From NCBI GenBank assembly GCA_002794785.1, contig NBBA01000004.1, forward strand, positions 1,488,001-1,552,000: a stretch of DNA of 64,000 bases. Reading direction: 5' to 3'. The DNA is from Coniferiporia sulphurascens (Eukaryota > Basidiomycota > Agaricomycetes > Hymenochaetales > Hymenochaetaceae). A program made the translations under genes and the position numbers. Shown piece after piece: positions 1-11,618 of the stretch. Position 1 is the stretch's first letter; every line of letters begins with the position of its first letter. A model generated the notes under the pieces. It was not told the origin of the DNA and did not search any database. It saw nothing but the letters and a program-made list of their open reading frames with translations.

Positions 1-2575
1 CCCCTTCCAAGTCCGTGAGAACACTAACGTCGTCGTCGATGTCGACGACGTTCTCAGCTTCACGGGCTTTCTCCCGTTCCTCCTCTTCTCTCAGTTCCTT
101 CGCCAGTTTTTCCGCTGCTGCCGCCGCATCCAAGTCATGATGCAAGATCCCCCTGTCGAGGATTGAGCCATTTCCGTCTGAGGGCGTCCCGAGTACACGA
201 GTGCTCATCGTGCACTCAAATGTTCGTTCGGCGATAGGAGTCATAACATCAAATTGGCCCAATCTGCCGCCCATTGGTGCTGTATATGGCTCATCATCCT
301 CGTAATACTCTTCCTGTTCACCTTCATCCTCGTCAACAAAGTCAAGCTGTTCATCGTCTTCCCCAGCAGCTTCTTCTTCCTCTTCGTCAAAGTCTGGTTC
401 CACCTCTGCGGGCTCTTGAAGAGGTGGTCGCTGTGGGACGAATGCCATAGGTTGACGTTCACGGGGAACAGGGGTGAAAGCGAGGCGGTTTGGCGCAGAT
501 GCACTACGACGGAACACCGGCTCGTTCTGGCTTTCGTTTTGAGGTTGTGAGCCTCCATTTGAATCCGGGACATCCATAGCTGACTTGGCTCCGAAAACAT
601 CCCTCGACTTCGCTCCCAAGGCTGGCCTCGCCTCAGGCGGACGACTGAACACTTTCGAACCCAATAAACTAGATCCTGGCACGTTATTCTGTGGTTGTGG
701 ATCGCGGAAAACGGATGCCTTATCCTGCGGACCCTTCGCCTGAAGTACTGGCCTCGACTTCTCTGTCTGGCTGACGGGCGTAAATACCCTGCTAAAAACG
801 CTTCGGGGTTGTGCCTCTTGGGAGTCAGGTTTTTCAGAATCGTCGGCCACTTGTAAATTGTCATCATGATCGTCCTTGTATACTGAGACGGGAGTTACCG
901 CAGGTTTTTCTCGCAAAGAAAGCCCTTTACGTGGCCCTGGAGTGACGCGAGGTGTCTTACTGTCGACATTTTCGTCCACAAACGGCTTAAACTGACGCAG
1001 ATTTGCCAAGTTAGCATGTAAATTATGTTATTCTTCAACCTCGCTCACCTTCGGTGGAGCTGGTGTAACGTTGCTGTCGATGTTTTCGTCCACAAACGGT
1101 TTAAACTATCACATTTTCGTTATTGTAGCGTGTCGGAAAGAAGATCTGTACCTACTTTGGCAGGGGCTGGGGTTGCGTTTTCCTTCTTGTCACCGTCGTC
1201 AACGAACGGACGAAAAGCTACAAGTCAGATAAGGTCAGGGTAGCTGATAACTAATACCTTATACAGAAAATGCCTACCTAAGCCCTTCGCGGGGCCCTGC
1301 GCACTCTCGTCATCATTTAGCTCAGTGATCTTTCGCAAAGTACTACGGGGCTGCATTGCCGTAAACGGTTCGAGTTTTCGGACTGGTGCATGCTTGCTCC
1401 CGAGTGCGACATTGTTCACTTTCACACTTTTCTCAGGTGAATTATACATCCCGAACACATCTTTCAGTGCCTCCTTCGTATTGATCGTAACAGTCGGCTC
1501 ATTCGCTAGTGATGCCGTCATATTCATGTTCATGCGTAAGTTGTTCGTCCGCGTCGGCGGTCTATTCCCGTCATCATTGAAATCGACTTGGGCTTGCCTG
1601 ACCATAGGCGGTTGATGCGGACCGGGTTCAGATGCAGGCAGTGGTCCCCATTTCTTTCCAAGCAATCCGAGTGACTTAGCGCGTGCCTCCTGGATACAAT
1701 ACTCCTTGTCATCCTTGAAGAGCAGCGACATATCGAAGCGGAACTTCTCTGGCCTCTTCCCCGGCGCCGCGGCCGCCTGACCCGCCGCTCTTACATATGC
1801 ATATGGGTCGGATTCTTGAGACGGAGGAGAGGCTTCCACTTTGGTTGCCGGTAGAGGTTTCGCCGCCGAGGAAGAAGCGGATGTGCGCTTCACGACTATG
1901 TTCCTGAGTGGGTTACGATAGAGCTTCGCACCTGGCGATGAACTCTTTTATTGCAAATGAGTAGAGCTCAGGGATCTGGACAGCGGGGGATACCGACCTC
2001 TCCGGGTGCTATATGCGGTGGTTTACGGACGGTCTTTTGAGTTTTCTTCGACGAGACGCGTTGCTGGAAGTCGCGATACCGTCCCTTGAGACGCTCGACT
2101 GCACGGGTGCTGCGTGAGATGCCGAGGCGATATGCCTCCTCTGCTTCTCGCAGCCTATACCGGTGAGAAACACAATAAACCCGCGTAGATGCGAAGCTCA
2201 CCTCTCCTGATTCTCAAGAGAAATAGCATAATCCTCATACAGTTGCGCATGTATTGTCCCAATATCGTTCTTCAGCAGGTATACGTAGATGATATCCGGC
2301 TTCTCTACGCGTTTCGCGTATGCGAGCCACAGCTTTAGATACCGGACATCACCCCTGTACGCCGGGTCGTCCTTGAGCTTCCGCACAGCCTCCTCCAGCA
2401 CAGTTATGAGCTCAAGATCGTGCCGTGCGTTCTGCTGCTCCTGCTCGGAGAGCCATTTAACGTAGCGTTCGTATGGCAAGAGCGGGTCGTCCTCCTCCTC
2501 GATGACCTGCTTGCGGAATTTCTCTCGTTCTCGCTGGATGCGTTCGCCGATAGTTCTTGAGGAGGACGGTTCCAT
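1..2575 (-). CDS. bub1: BUB1/MadBub-type spindle checkpoint protein, N-terminal part (3' end off window)
   Basis: Mitotic checkpoint protein that binds Bub3 and Cdc20 at kinetochores. Exons read 2575-2202, 2154-1994, 1931-1278, 1217-1156, 1105-1049 and 991 to the left edge, giving about 766 codons without a stop. Exon 1 carries the Mad3/BUB1 TPR-like domain (PYERYVKWL, LKLWLAYAKRVEKP, YLLKNDIG). Exon 3 holds GAKLYRNP and a GLEBS-like Bub3-binding stretch (KEYCIQEARAKSLGLLGKKW). Exons 4-6 each start with F-(R/K)-P-F-V-D, fitting the ABBA consensus for Cdc20 binding, and exon 4 adds a KEN box. An acidic stretch and MTPIAERTFECT follow near the edge. The kinase domain expected at the C terminus lies beyond base 1, so Bub1 and a kinase-less Mad3 cannot be told apart here. 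No N-terminal KEN box is visible. A CACGTG lies about 90 nt upstream of the start (2662-2667). Confidence 0.9.
926..1217 (-). repeat. Tandemly duplicated ABBA-motif mini-exons in BUB1
   Basis: Three consecutive exon units start with F-x-P-F-V-D: 1217-1156 (adds KKEN), 1105-1049, and the first ~66 nt of the exon starting at 991. The middle exon is 57 nt and phase 0-0, so its gain or loss keeps the frame. Units 2 and 3 are nearly identical over their first ~30 nt (the FKPFVDEN part), which suggests a relatively recent exon duplication. The introns between them (50 and 57 nt) do not look alike. Confidence 0.85.
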
Positions 2576-2853
2576 GGAGGCTGCAGAGCAGGACGACGGA
2601 TGTCGAGGATGAAGACCAAAACTGAAAGGCGCGTGGACGGGGCGCGCTGTTGAACCCTAGACACGTGACCGTTAAGTGCCACCGCGCCGATCTCGCTCGC
2701 GTTCCTGCCGATCCCCGACAGTTAATATTATTACTATCAGTCCTTCCTCAAGGACTACTGCAGCTTCTTACTTCTGTACTACTATTACAATACTATTCAG
2801 CCGTTTATCTCTATTTCTACAACGCAGTTGCGCAAGGGTATGGGTCCAAAATT

Positions 2854-4014
2854 TTATGCCTTTGTATCTGACCAGTCTAAGAATGCATCCTCTCCCGCCT
2901 TCTCTTGGATAAGCTTGTGCGAGAGGTTCCACAGGTTCTCGCGCAGAATCTCATCCTGGGCCTGCTTGCTCTCGCCTCCCCATTTTCCAGGATCAGTGAT
3001 GTATGCACCCTGCAAGTTCTTCTCTTCAACCTCCCTGCTGGTCGAAGCCCACAGCGTGCTCAGGCTTCCCTGCTCCGGTGCACGCATAAATGGGACGGCT
3101 ACCGTTTTCAATATTGCTCCGAACACTCCGTACGCATCTTTGAATTGTTCCTGCTGCTGTGTTTGAACTACTCCAGGATGAGTCGCAAGCGCATATATAC
3201 GTGAATCCTCTTCAAGGACGTGCGCGGCAAGCCAGCGTGTAAAAAGGAGATTCGCAAGTTTGCTGCGTCCATAGAGCGGGTTCGCCCCGATGGAGTCATC
3301 ATTTATCTCCTTGAGCGAAGTAAAGGAGACAGAAGAGGGTGCGCTGCTATGCAGAGTAGACGAAAGCTGTACAATGCGCGGTGCCGGAAACTCGTTCAAT
3401 GCCGCAGTACGGCGGACCAGAGGGAGCAGGCGATTGATGAGGAGTATGTGCCCTAAATTGTTGACCTAGAGCCTGTCAGAACCTTCATGAAGCAAGGGCT
3501 GTATTTTCTCACACTAAAATGGTGTTCAATACCATCTGATGAAAGGGCATACTTGTTAACACCTATTCCAGCGTCGGCGACGAGCTGTTTAAGTATATCA
3601 GAGGAAAATCTACAGGGGAGGGCGATGGGAAATGATTTACTATGTCGAGACGATCTTCCTTTTCACGGATAGAATCCGCAACTTGGCGAACATTTCTCAG
3701 GTTTCCCAAGTCTATTTCGATGAACTCGATATTAGCTCCCCCAGACGTTTCATGCTGTATTTTCTTTACGGCCGTCTCTCCGTTCTCCACCTTGCGAGAT
3801 AAGAGCAGGACGCGAGCACGAGAAACGGCGAGCGCCTTTGCAACTTCGAAGCCTATTCCTTGAGTGCCACCGGTCACCAGTGCCGTCTGAAGGCAAGGTA
3901 AGACGGGATTCTGGTGTACGGGTGAGGGGAAACGTATACCTTGCTGGACAAGTCGTCGACGTCGTTCTGGTCGTACGTATGCTTTCCCTGCAGGGTGTTG
4001 AGGGGAGACTGCAT
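2854..4014 (-). CDS. Short-chain dehydrogenase/reductase (retinol dehydrogenase-like SDR)
   Basis: NAD(P)-dependent oxidoreductase of the classical SDR fold, 334 aa in the model 4014-3940, 3886-3641, 3584-3513, 3465-2854. Visible signatures are the Rossmann glycine motif TGGTQGIG (about residues 30-37), LVADAGIG in place of the usual NNAG, the NLGH helix, the Ser of VQLSST, and the catalytic YGRSK (about residue 196). The substrate cannot be read from the sequence; the closest general type is the retinol-dehydrogenase/WWOX-like SDRs found in many fungi. No transmembrane segment or signal peptide is apparent. An in-frame ATG at 4056 would add 14 residues; 4014 was chosen as the simpler start. 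It is tandem with BUB1, with a 278 bp gap, and divergent from the RasGAP gene. Confidence 0.85.
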
Positions 4015-4056
4015 GGTGGAAGTTATTGGATAGAATTCCTTGGACGGGGAGCGCAA

Positions 4057-4657
4057 GCTTTATAGCAGCATGGATAATTTAATACGATAATCCAGTGAGC
4101 TCATGAGTGACGCCATCAGCGCTTCAGCCACACCGCATACACTGTGGCGTACAACTTGATGGTAACAAACACTGCATGTTTTCACAAATATTTCCCTCTC
4201 GTACAATAGGATATAAATTGCAGATTCTGTCGAGGCTGAGGAGGGTCTCTACCGTACTAGACGACGGAGGAAGGGAAGTCGGGAGATGCCGTATGCGTAA
4301 CCGAGTCTCGAAAAAGGCATACGGGTACTGCACCGACGTTGTTGCTAGCTAACCAGAACGGCTCGCTGTGGCAACTGTCCGCATCTGTTCAGTCCACAAT
4401 CCCATCCGGCATCTCCAACTTTACCCCTCGAGCACGTCGCCTTCACGACTTTAAGCACATTCAGCCTCTTTTTCGTCCTGTACCATCTTCCCAGCTGTGC
4501 TGGTTCTCTTTTCCCCCCCCTGTTGCCAACATCCGCTTCAGCCAATTCGCATCGGAAGCTGTGAGCCGCACGCGATCTCCCATCTCTCCCTCCCTTGGCT
4601 TTCACCCAGCGAACACCTCTTCCCCTCTCTGTCGCTCAGAAAGCACATACGCCTGTC
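4057..4657. promoter_or_regulatory. Divergent promoter region, SDR / RasGAP
   Basis: About 600 bp between two divergent starts with no supportable ORF. The side next to the RasGAP gene (about 4440-4650) is rich in C and T, typical of basidiomycete upstream regions. No specific binding site could be assigned. Confidence 0.5.
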
Positions 4658-7450
4658 ATGTCTTCCTTCTACGACCAGCCCACTTCGCCGGGCAGCATGT
4701 CCACCAGGCGTCTCACCAACAGGAACACGAACCGCTACAGTGTCACCCATTTGTTCAGTATGGCCGCAGAACAGGATATGGAGGTGCAGGACGAACTGGC
4801 TCGAGGTGCGTTCTTCACTCCATGATAGTAGACTTCTCCCGTGGCATACGAATGGACACTAACTTCCCCGGTTGATGGTCTCCAGCCCAGAAACGACTGC
4901 GCGATCTGAAAGGGCGCATCTCTGCGCAGTCCAAGAGAAACTTTGTTCTCGAGCGTGATGTTCGTTACCTTGACTCTCGTATCGCTCTGTTGATCCAGAA
5001 CCGGATGGCTTTGGACGAGGTGCGCTTTTGCTTGTCCCTTGATACTCCTAGTTGCTGAACCGAAATTGCAGCAAAACGAAGTCGAACGCCACCTTGAAGA
5101 AGTCGATCCAACAGAGGGACAGTATCCCGACGACCGCAAAATCCAGCAATACTCCAATCTCTTTTTCCTTCTTCAGTCCGAGCCACGGCATATCGCTGCG
5201 CTCTGTCGACTTGTCTCGCTCTCCGAGATCGATACGCTCCTGCAGACGGTCATGTTCACGCTGTATGGAAACCAGTATGAGAGTCGCGAGGAGCATTTAC
5301 TGCTAACAATGTTCCAGTCCGTTCTGAGCGCACAGTTCGAGACTGCCACTGAGTTTGGGTCCCTTTTGCGCGCGAACACGCCAGTGAGTCGAATGATGAC
5401 CACGTATACTCGACGCGGACCAGGTCAAAGCTACCTCAAGAGCGTACTAGCAGAGCGCATCAACAGTCTTATTGAACACAAGGACCTTAATCTTGAGATC
5501 AACCCGCTCAAGGTGTATGAGCAGATGATCAACCAGATTGAAGAGGAAACCGGAAGTCTGCCTGAAAACCTTCCTCGAGGTGTCGCCCCAGAGGCGGCGG
5601 CAGCAAACCCAGACGTACAGGCAATCATAGCTCCACGCCTCACCATGCTTATGGAGATCGCGAACAGCTTCTTGCTTACGATAATCGATAGCTTGGAGAG
5701 TGTTCCGTACGGTATTCGCTGGATTTGCAAACAGATTAGAAGCCTGACAAGGGTGAATTCGCTCATTTGGTTTATTCTGACTTGCTTCACTAAATTTTTG
5801 ATGATCATAGCGAAAATATCCTGAAGCCACAGATTATGCGATTTGTTCCTTGATTGGAGGTTTCTTCTTCCTGCGATTTATCAATCCCGCGATTGTTACT
5901 CCACAGGCGTACATGCTTGTTGAAGGTGTTCCGGCAAAGCATCCGCGACGAACACTGACCTTGGTCCGCTACTTACTTGCGATATCCGAATATGAGCTAA
6001 CAGAGTTTCTTTATTCATCTTAGATCGCTAAAATGCTACAAAACCTTGCGAACAAGCCATCTTATGCGAAAGAGGCATATATGAGTCAGCTAAATCCTTT
6101 CGTTGAGAACAATAAGGCCCGCATCAACCAGTTTTTGAACAACCTGTGCGAAGTTGGAGACTTCTACGAGACGCTCGAGGTATATTTATATCATTTACGC
6201 GCCTTTCGTAATCTAATTGTATGCATCTAGATGGACCAATACATGGCCTTATCCAAGAAGGATCTGATGATTCATATTACACTCAATGAGCTCTACAATA
6301 CGCACTCCTTGCTCCTTCAGCACATTGATACTCTCGTAAGTCTGCTGTTGTCGTCGATTGTGCAATTTGACTCAAACCGTTGCGAAGTCCCCTAATGATA
6401 AACAGCATCTTCGGATCTTGACTGATGAGCTGGGCGCTGCCCCACCTCAGGTACCTCGTAAGGAGAACCGAACTATCGAGCTCTCGCTCTATAGTCGATG
6501 GGAAACACCGATACAGGATATTCAAAGTGCCCTTCTTGACAGCGTGTCATCGAGCGATATGCTCTATATGGAGACCAAGTCGATCTTCGTTCAACTTATC
6601 CGCTCTATGCCGCAGCCCGTGAACGAACGTCCATACATGCTGTCCGCCATTGCAGAGCGCGCAGCCACTACGAAGGATGCAATGCTTGTGCGTCGGGGAA
6701 TAAAGGTGAAAGAAATGCTGCGCGAGCTCGAGGAGCAGCATATTGTCGAGAAATCGGACGGGTACGCATTAATGGAGGAGGAGGTCGCTGCGGAGCTTGT
6801 ACATCTTGGCAACTTGCGTGAAAAGGTCATGCTGGAGATGCGCTCCCTCGAGGCCGTTTTCAAGACTATTTGTGATCACAACAACTATATGAGGGCACAG
6901 CTTGAGCAGTACAAGGCATACCTGCAAAATGTGCGTCTGACGGCCACGAAAGACAAGGGGGCATCTACCGGGGTGGGCGTCGTCACCGTCGGTGGAAAAG
7001 AGAAGAAGCCGACTAAGGTGGCCGTTCTGGGCCCTTATCGGTTTACCCATGCCCAACTGGAGAAAGAGGGGATCATTGTGGAGAGTAATGTTCCTGACAA
7101 CAGGTTTGTTTTTAAGCTTCCGTGCTGAATTTTAGGATTCCGCGCTAACCACCGAGAACTCCGCAGGCGTCCGAATATTTATTTCAATATCACTTCGCCG
7201 ACACCTGGCACATTCATTATTGCACTGCACTACAAGGGCCGTGACAAGGCTATTTTGGAGATGGATCTGAAGATTGATGACTTGCTGGAAAAGGTGCGCC
7301 TCAAGTTGCGGCCCTTCCGCGTCTGGTACTGATTACATTACGGAATGATTACAGCAAAAAGACAACAAACACCTTCTGGATCTTGAATATGTACAGCTAA
7401 ATGTCCCGAAGGTTCTGGGTTTATTGAAGAAGGTATTCGCGAAACGATGA
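4658..7450 (+). CDS. gap1: Ras GTPase-activating protein, S. pombe Gap1 type
   Basis: Switches Ras off by speeding up GTP hydrolysis. Nine exons: 4658-4805, 4886-5019, 5072-5752, 5811-5963, 6024-6179, 6231-6335, 6388-7103, 7167-7293 and 7355-7450, giving 771 aa, close to the 766 aa of fission yeast Gap1 (Sar1). The RasGAP domain has the arginine finger in [12 protein letters not shown] (near residue 195) and the signature [12 protein letters not shown] (near residue 345). The C-terminal third is the RasGAP_C domain shared with IQGAPs, with a long helical stretch, [14 protein letters not shown], and the ending [10 protein letters not shown] and calponin-homology domains are absent, so it is a Gap1-type protein and not a full IQGAP. 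All introns are GT-AG and 51-80 nt. The gene stands alone in its strand block. Confidence 0.92.
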
Positions 7451-9650
7451 ATGGGCGATACGAGATGTTTACACATCCCGCCCTCTATTTATGCCATGTT
7501 CTATCGAGACTGCGATCCCGCGCGTTCCTTCCGGTTTTATATTGTTTATTCACCCTGTCGATAACGAATATTCCTATGTTACTTGCATCGATCTTCCCTC
7601 CCGGATTTTCTCCCTCCACCCTTTCGCTTCCGTGTTACATGAGTCACTTGAAATCATCCATGAAACGGGGCACTAGCGACCTGTGACCTGGATTGTATGA
7701 TTGTATTCTTGACTCGCGCCCCCCCCTCTTTCGTGACTTATACCTGGTTGAACACCGCCTCTGGATGGCTGGCGGCGGTGTCTAGCGATCCCTTTTGTTC
7801 CCATAATTACCAACGTATTCCCCTGTTAGATGTATGCAGTCTGGCTGTGTAACTCCTTCCGTGTATTCTTGATACGTATGCACCTCGACTTCTAGCTGTT
7901 TGTCCGCGGCGTAATCGCTAGTACTGGTATTGAAGCACTAAATGCGGACCAGGGCAAAGGGACCAACCATGGACTAGCGTTTATGTAATGCCGGCTGTTC
8001 CCGTCGGCCATGGGACTGGGTGGCCACACTCAAAACACATCCACTGCGCTCATGTTCAAACGGCCGTTCTAGACTGTCGACGACGAGCATTCCTCCAAAC
8101 CTAGTACACCGAGATATTACACTGCGATCCAATTTCCGTCGACCTCCGAGATCCATCTCGAGCAATGCCGCTGTTAATGTTCGGTCGAGTCGGACTTGGG
8201 CTGCAGCCAAAAACCTAGATCCCGAGTCGGACCACCGGCTTAACCACGACGGCAATCGCCACCTGCTGAGGAGTCGTGGTCGTGCAGGGACAAGGGGTGT
8301 GATCGGAGAAAAGGGCCTTCACTCTTCTCTGCTTTTTTTGCCCCTCCAACCTTCTCTGACGCCTCTTTGTGACTGATAGTGCCTACCAGCACAGAGCCCG
8401 AAGTTTGCTTCCCAACACCTGAATTAATGTTTCGGCGGGAGAGTCCTCGTCTGACTTGACGCTGCCCCGTCCTTCTGAGCTTCTCGTCCCGATTTTTCCG
8501 ATGAGGACTAGGCGCAGGTCGCTCGGCGTCTAGCTCCCCCTCCTGCGGTGCGCGGCCTTCTAGAAATCTTTCAGACACAAGTAACCCCTCTGTAATCGGC
8601 TATCGGGCATAGTGGCGCTTCAGCCACATTTACTCTATTCGCATTCTACGTGCTATCCGCGCAATTAGAAGATCTTCTGGTGGCTTACAGTCCCGCATAA
8701 CGAAATTGTTTGTATATCGTCTTGGTCGGGCCAGCCGTGTATCACGGCTGAAACATCCCGATTCCCGAGTGTGCCCGCGGTGTCGATGCTCCTTCTTGAT
8801 AACAAGGGCTCGCGTCCTTCGTCGCACTTCGCCGGGTGTGTCTAGATCCGGGCCCGCAGATGCTTTTTTTCGCGGGAGCTGCTCCTCGGACGACCCACGC
8901 TTAGGATGCCAGGTGATTAATGGCGGCGACCAGCCAAGACGCGGCCAGCCGGCATCTTTTTTTTTGGGTTCTTCCCCTCCTCCCAGATGGCGTGGCGATC
9001 GTCTTTCCTCCCGCTTCGGGTCGGGATCGGCCAGGCAGGTACCGTCTCCGACGCCGCGATTCGTCGCCGCGCATTCATTGGCGTTACTGGATCGGGCGAC
9101 TGCGTATCCATTATTCTATTTACAGCCTCGGGGCTGGCCTGGCAAATGAACACGGGCAGCCCGTCTCATGCCGTCCCTACCTTCGCTGGGGCTGCGAATA
9201 TACCCACCAATGGATCTCACTGGGTTCTGCCGTAGAGTACCGCCGACCGCCGGCAGCTGTACGCGTCCTCGATATCCAGCGGCTTAGCACATGTAAACGG
9301 GCCCTGTGCCATCATCCCGCTCCGCCGCCCCCTGACTCACTGCTTTAATAACACTTAGATAGAAATGAAGCTTTCTTCCTTAGAGTTCGCGCTTACCCGC
9401 AATCAGAGGCATCCCCACTCTTCCGCACTTGTGCGAATTCACCGGCTAGTGGCGTCAAATACGTGAAGATAGTCGAGGCACACGCACTGCTACCGGAAAA
9501 AGTGGCGCCAGGCTCTTTTCCCGCCCTCTTCTCTCAATATACATGAGAACTCTGTTACGCACGACGTTCTATTCTATTACTCATATTCTTACAAAGGCGC
9601 GCTTAGTTGTCATACGTGTGGTCACAAGGCTGTTAAATCCACCGTTGCTT
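7451..9650. other. 2.2 kb region without recognisable gene
   Basis: Lies between the 3' ends of the convergent RasGAP and glucanase genes. Six-frame reading gives only short ORFs with no family resemblance and no convincing intron chain. I saw no terminal repeats, tRNA-like A/B boxes or obvious transposon remnants. From about 8000 on it is GC-rich with many CpG, and a short T run lies near 8957. It may be a decayed element or a non-coding transcript locus; nothing in the sequence decides. Confidence 0.4.
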
Positions 9651-11618
9651 TCAACTGCTTGTGCTATTGCACAGGCCCGGATAGAGCCTCTCGGTCGGGT
9701 CCTGCGGTATCCAGTCCCCCTCGATGCCTTTTTGATAGCTCCATTCATCGGCATTCTCAGCCTAGGTCGGAAGGAAGGAAAAATAGTCGAGTCAATAAAT
9801 GGTTTCATTTCACAGAAGCTGCCCCCAAAGAACAGTCGCAATACGGCATGGCCGCTGCGCGTGTTTGCGGGCGGGAAAAAAGACAGAGAGACATGGCGGC
9901 ATTCGACCACGGGGTGCACTGAACATTACTCACCTTCCAAGCCCACCAGATCCATCCTTGGACCGACTCCCCTATGTCCGCCTGGACTTCCCAATACCTG
10001 GTCACAGGAACCGCGAAAAGGCCGAAACAATTAAATCACTCGTGGCACGGGGCGAGTCAGAGATACGGACTCACTTGCGCAGGAATGTCTTGTAATCACT
10101 TGAGAAGTTCCCAGAATCACCGGTGAGCCCGGCGCACGATCCAAGCACAGGTGTATCACTGGTTGGGAAATATGTACCGTCCCAGCGTGCACCAACACCC
10201 CTGCCGTTTAACCACGGTGCACAGTCTGTCGACGCTGCAGACCATTCACCAACAATAGTCCACAAATCATTCTCATCGAAGTCAGTCAAGGATGAATTGA
10301 GAGAGCATGCAAACTTGTTGAAAAAACCGAACATTAGCACGTATATTTCGGGGTGTCCCCGGATTGCAAAGAACGCCTTACGCTGATGTGTTCATCTTCC
10401 GATCTGGATAGTTCTTCGACGCTAAATATCTGATACTCGTGCTTGCGACAGCGACAAAAGTGTAAACAAGGGAGCGGGATTCCTATGGGGAACAGCTCTT
10501 ACATAGTCCATCAGGACACCCTGAGCGGAGGGGTATGTCAGGAAATCCTCCCAACTTTGAACTCCCAGGAAGGCATCTCCGATCATAATATTTAACTGCG
10601 ATCCGACAGCATTTCGCACAGCAGTGTACGCATCCCCCCAGAACTCTCGTATGGTCGAGGCCCATTGGCTATCCGTGAACCCTGCAGGTTCGTTTAGCAG
10701 CTCCAGGACGTCGATCATACCCCCGATATTCTCCGCGATGAAAGTCAGAATTTCAACTGTTCGGTTCACATTTCCCTCATCGGTAGCCCAAGATGGGCTG
10801 TCTGTGCGCTGTCCAGAATTATCGTATCCGTTTTGAGACCCGGGTGCACCGTGGAGGTCAACAATTACGTTCAGTGAATTGTTTTTTGCCCAGTTGAGGG
10901 CGCGGAGGAGGTACGGCCATGCGCCCGGTGTGTAAGGGGAGACGGACACGGAGTCATTCATAGGAACAGACCAATACCCGAGGGGTATGCTACAGGCTAT
11001 CGGCGATCAGCTCGGACGATCGACGGCTTCAAACGCACCGTACATGGTTAAGCCCCGCATTTTTGATGGCCACGAAGTCGTCCTCGGTTATCCATGTATC
11101 CCAGTGCTGCTGCAGGGTTTCCTGCGCATATGTGGAGTTTAGCAGCGACCCAAAGGTGAACTCGTCCACGATATCGTCGTTGCCAGTGTTCTGAAAAATG
11201 CTCGGGGTAATCCATGGCTGGATAAGGGGCAGTCAGCGCCATCGTCGGAGCAGTCATGTATGTGCTAACCTCGAGAACGAACCAGCCCCCGCTGCACCGG
11301 TGATAGAATAAATCCCAAGCGAACTAGCTAACGAGTTAACAAATCTGCATACAGGTTAACGCCTCGGATCTTGTCTGTGCCATATGCAAAGGGTGCTTCC
11401 GCGGGAGATGTGGCGTTGCCAGATGAGCCAGTTCCATTGTTGGTGCTGTTGGAGCCCGGCGGAGCAGCGCTCGGGAAAGGGTTGTCAGGTGAGGCGACTT
11501 GAAGGAGGGACTGGGGCGCTTCAAGCCTGCACTGCTGTCTCGCATGGACCCCTATCAAAGGGAAAGAGATCGGAAAAACGAAGAGCAGGAGCAGCAATGG
11601 GAGGGGAAGCAGGTTCAT
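9651..11618 (-). CDS. Secreted exo-beta-1,3-glucanase (glycoside hydrolase family 5)
   Basis: Glucan 1,3-beta-glucosidase that trims cell-wall beta-glucan. Eight exons: 11618-11353, 11291-11270, 11217-11039, 10989-10503, 10441-10382, 10313-10075, 9997-9934 and 9761-9651, giving 475 aa. A strong signal peptide ([16 protein letters not shown]...) is followed by a Ser/Asn/Gly-rich linker with NST/NGT/NAT sequons. The core has [38 protein letters not shown], the acid/base Glu in LLNEPAG (about residue 253), the nucleophile Glu in [15 protein letters not shown] (about 360), and the family ending [11 protein letters not shown]...GDWIPQDPT. Exon 2 is only 22 nt and encodes GGWFVLE; the last intron is long (172 nt). 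An upstream ATG at 11666 would bury the signal peptide, so 11618 is preferred. No GPI signal is seen. Confidence 0.93.

Noticed and set aside
241..867. 208-aa ORF on the minus strand
   Set aside because: Shadow of the BUB1 last visible exon in another frame; the BUB1 frame is open across it and has family motifs.
8706..9149. 147-aa plus-strand ORF in the empty 2.2 kb stretch
   Set aside because: Arg/Ser/Pro-rich GC-driven translation, no family resemblance, overlaps equally long ORFs in other frames.
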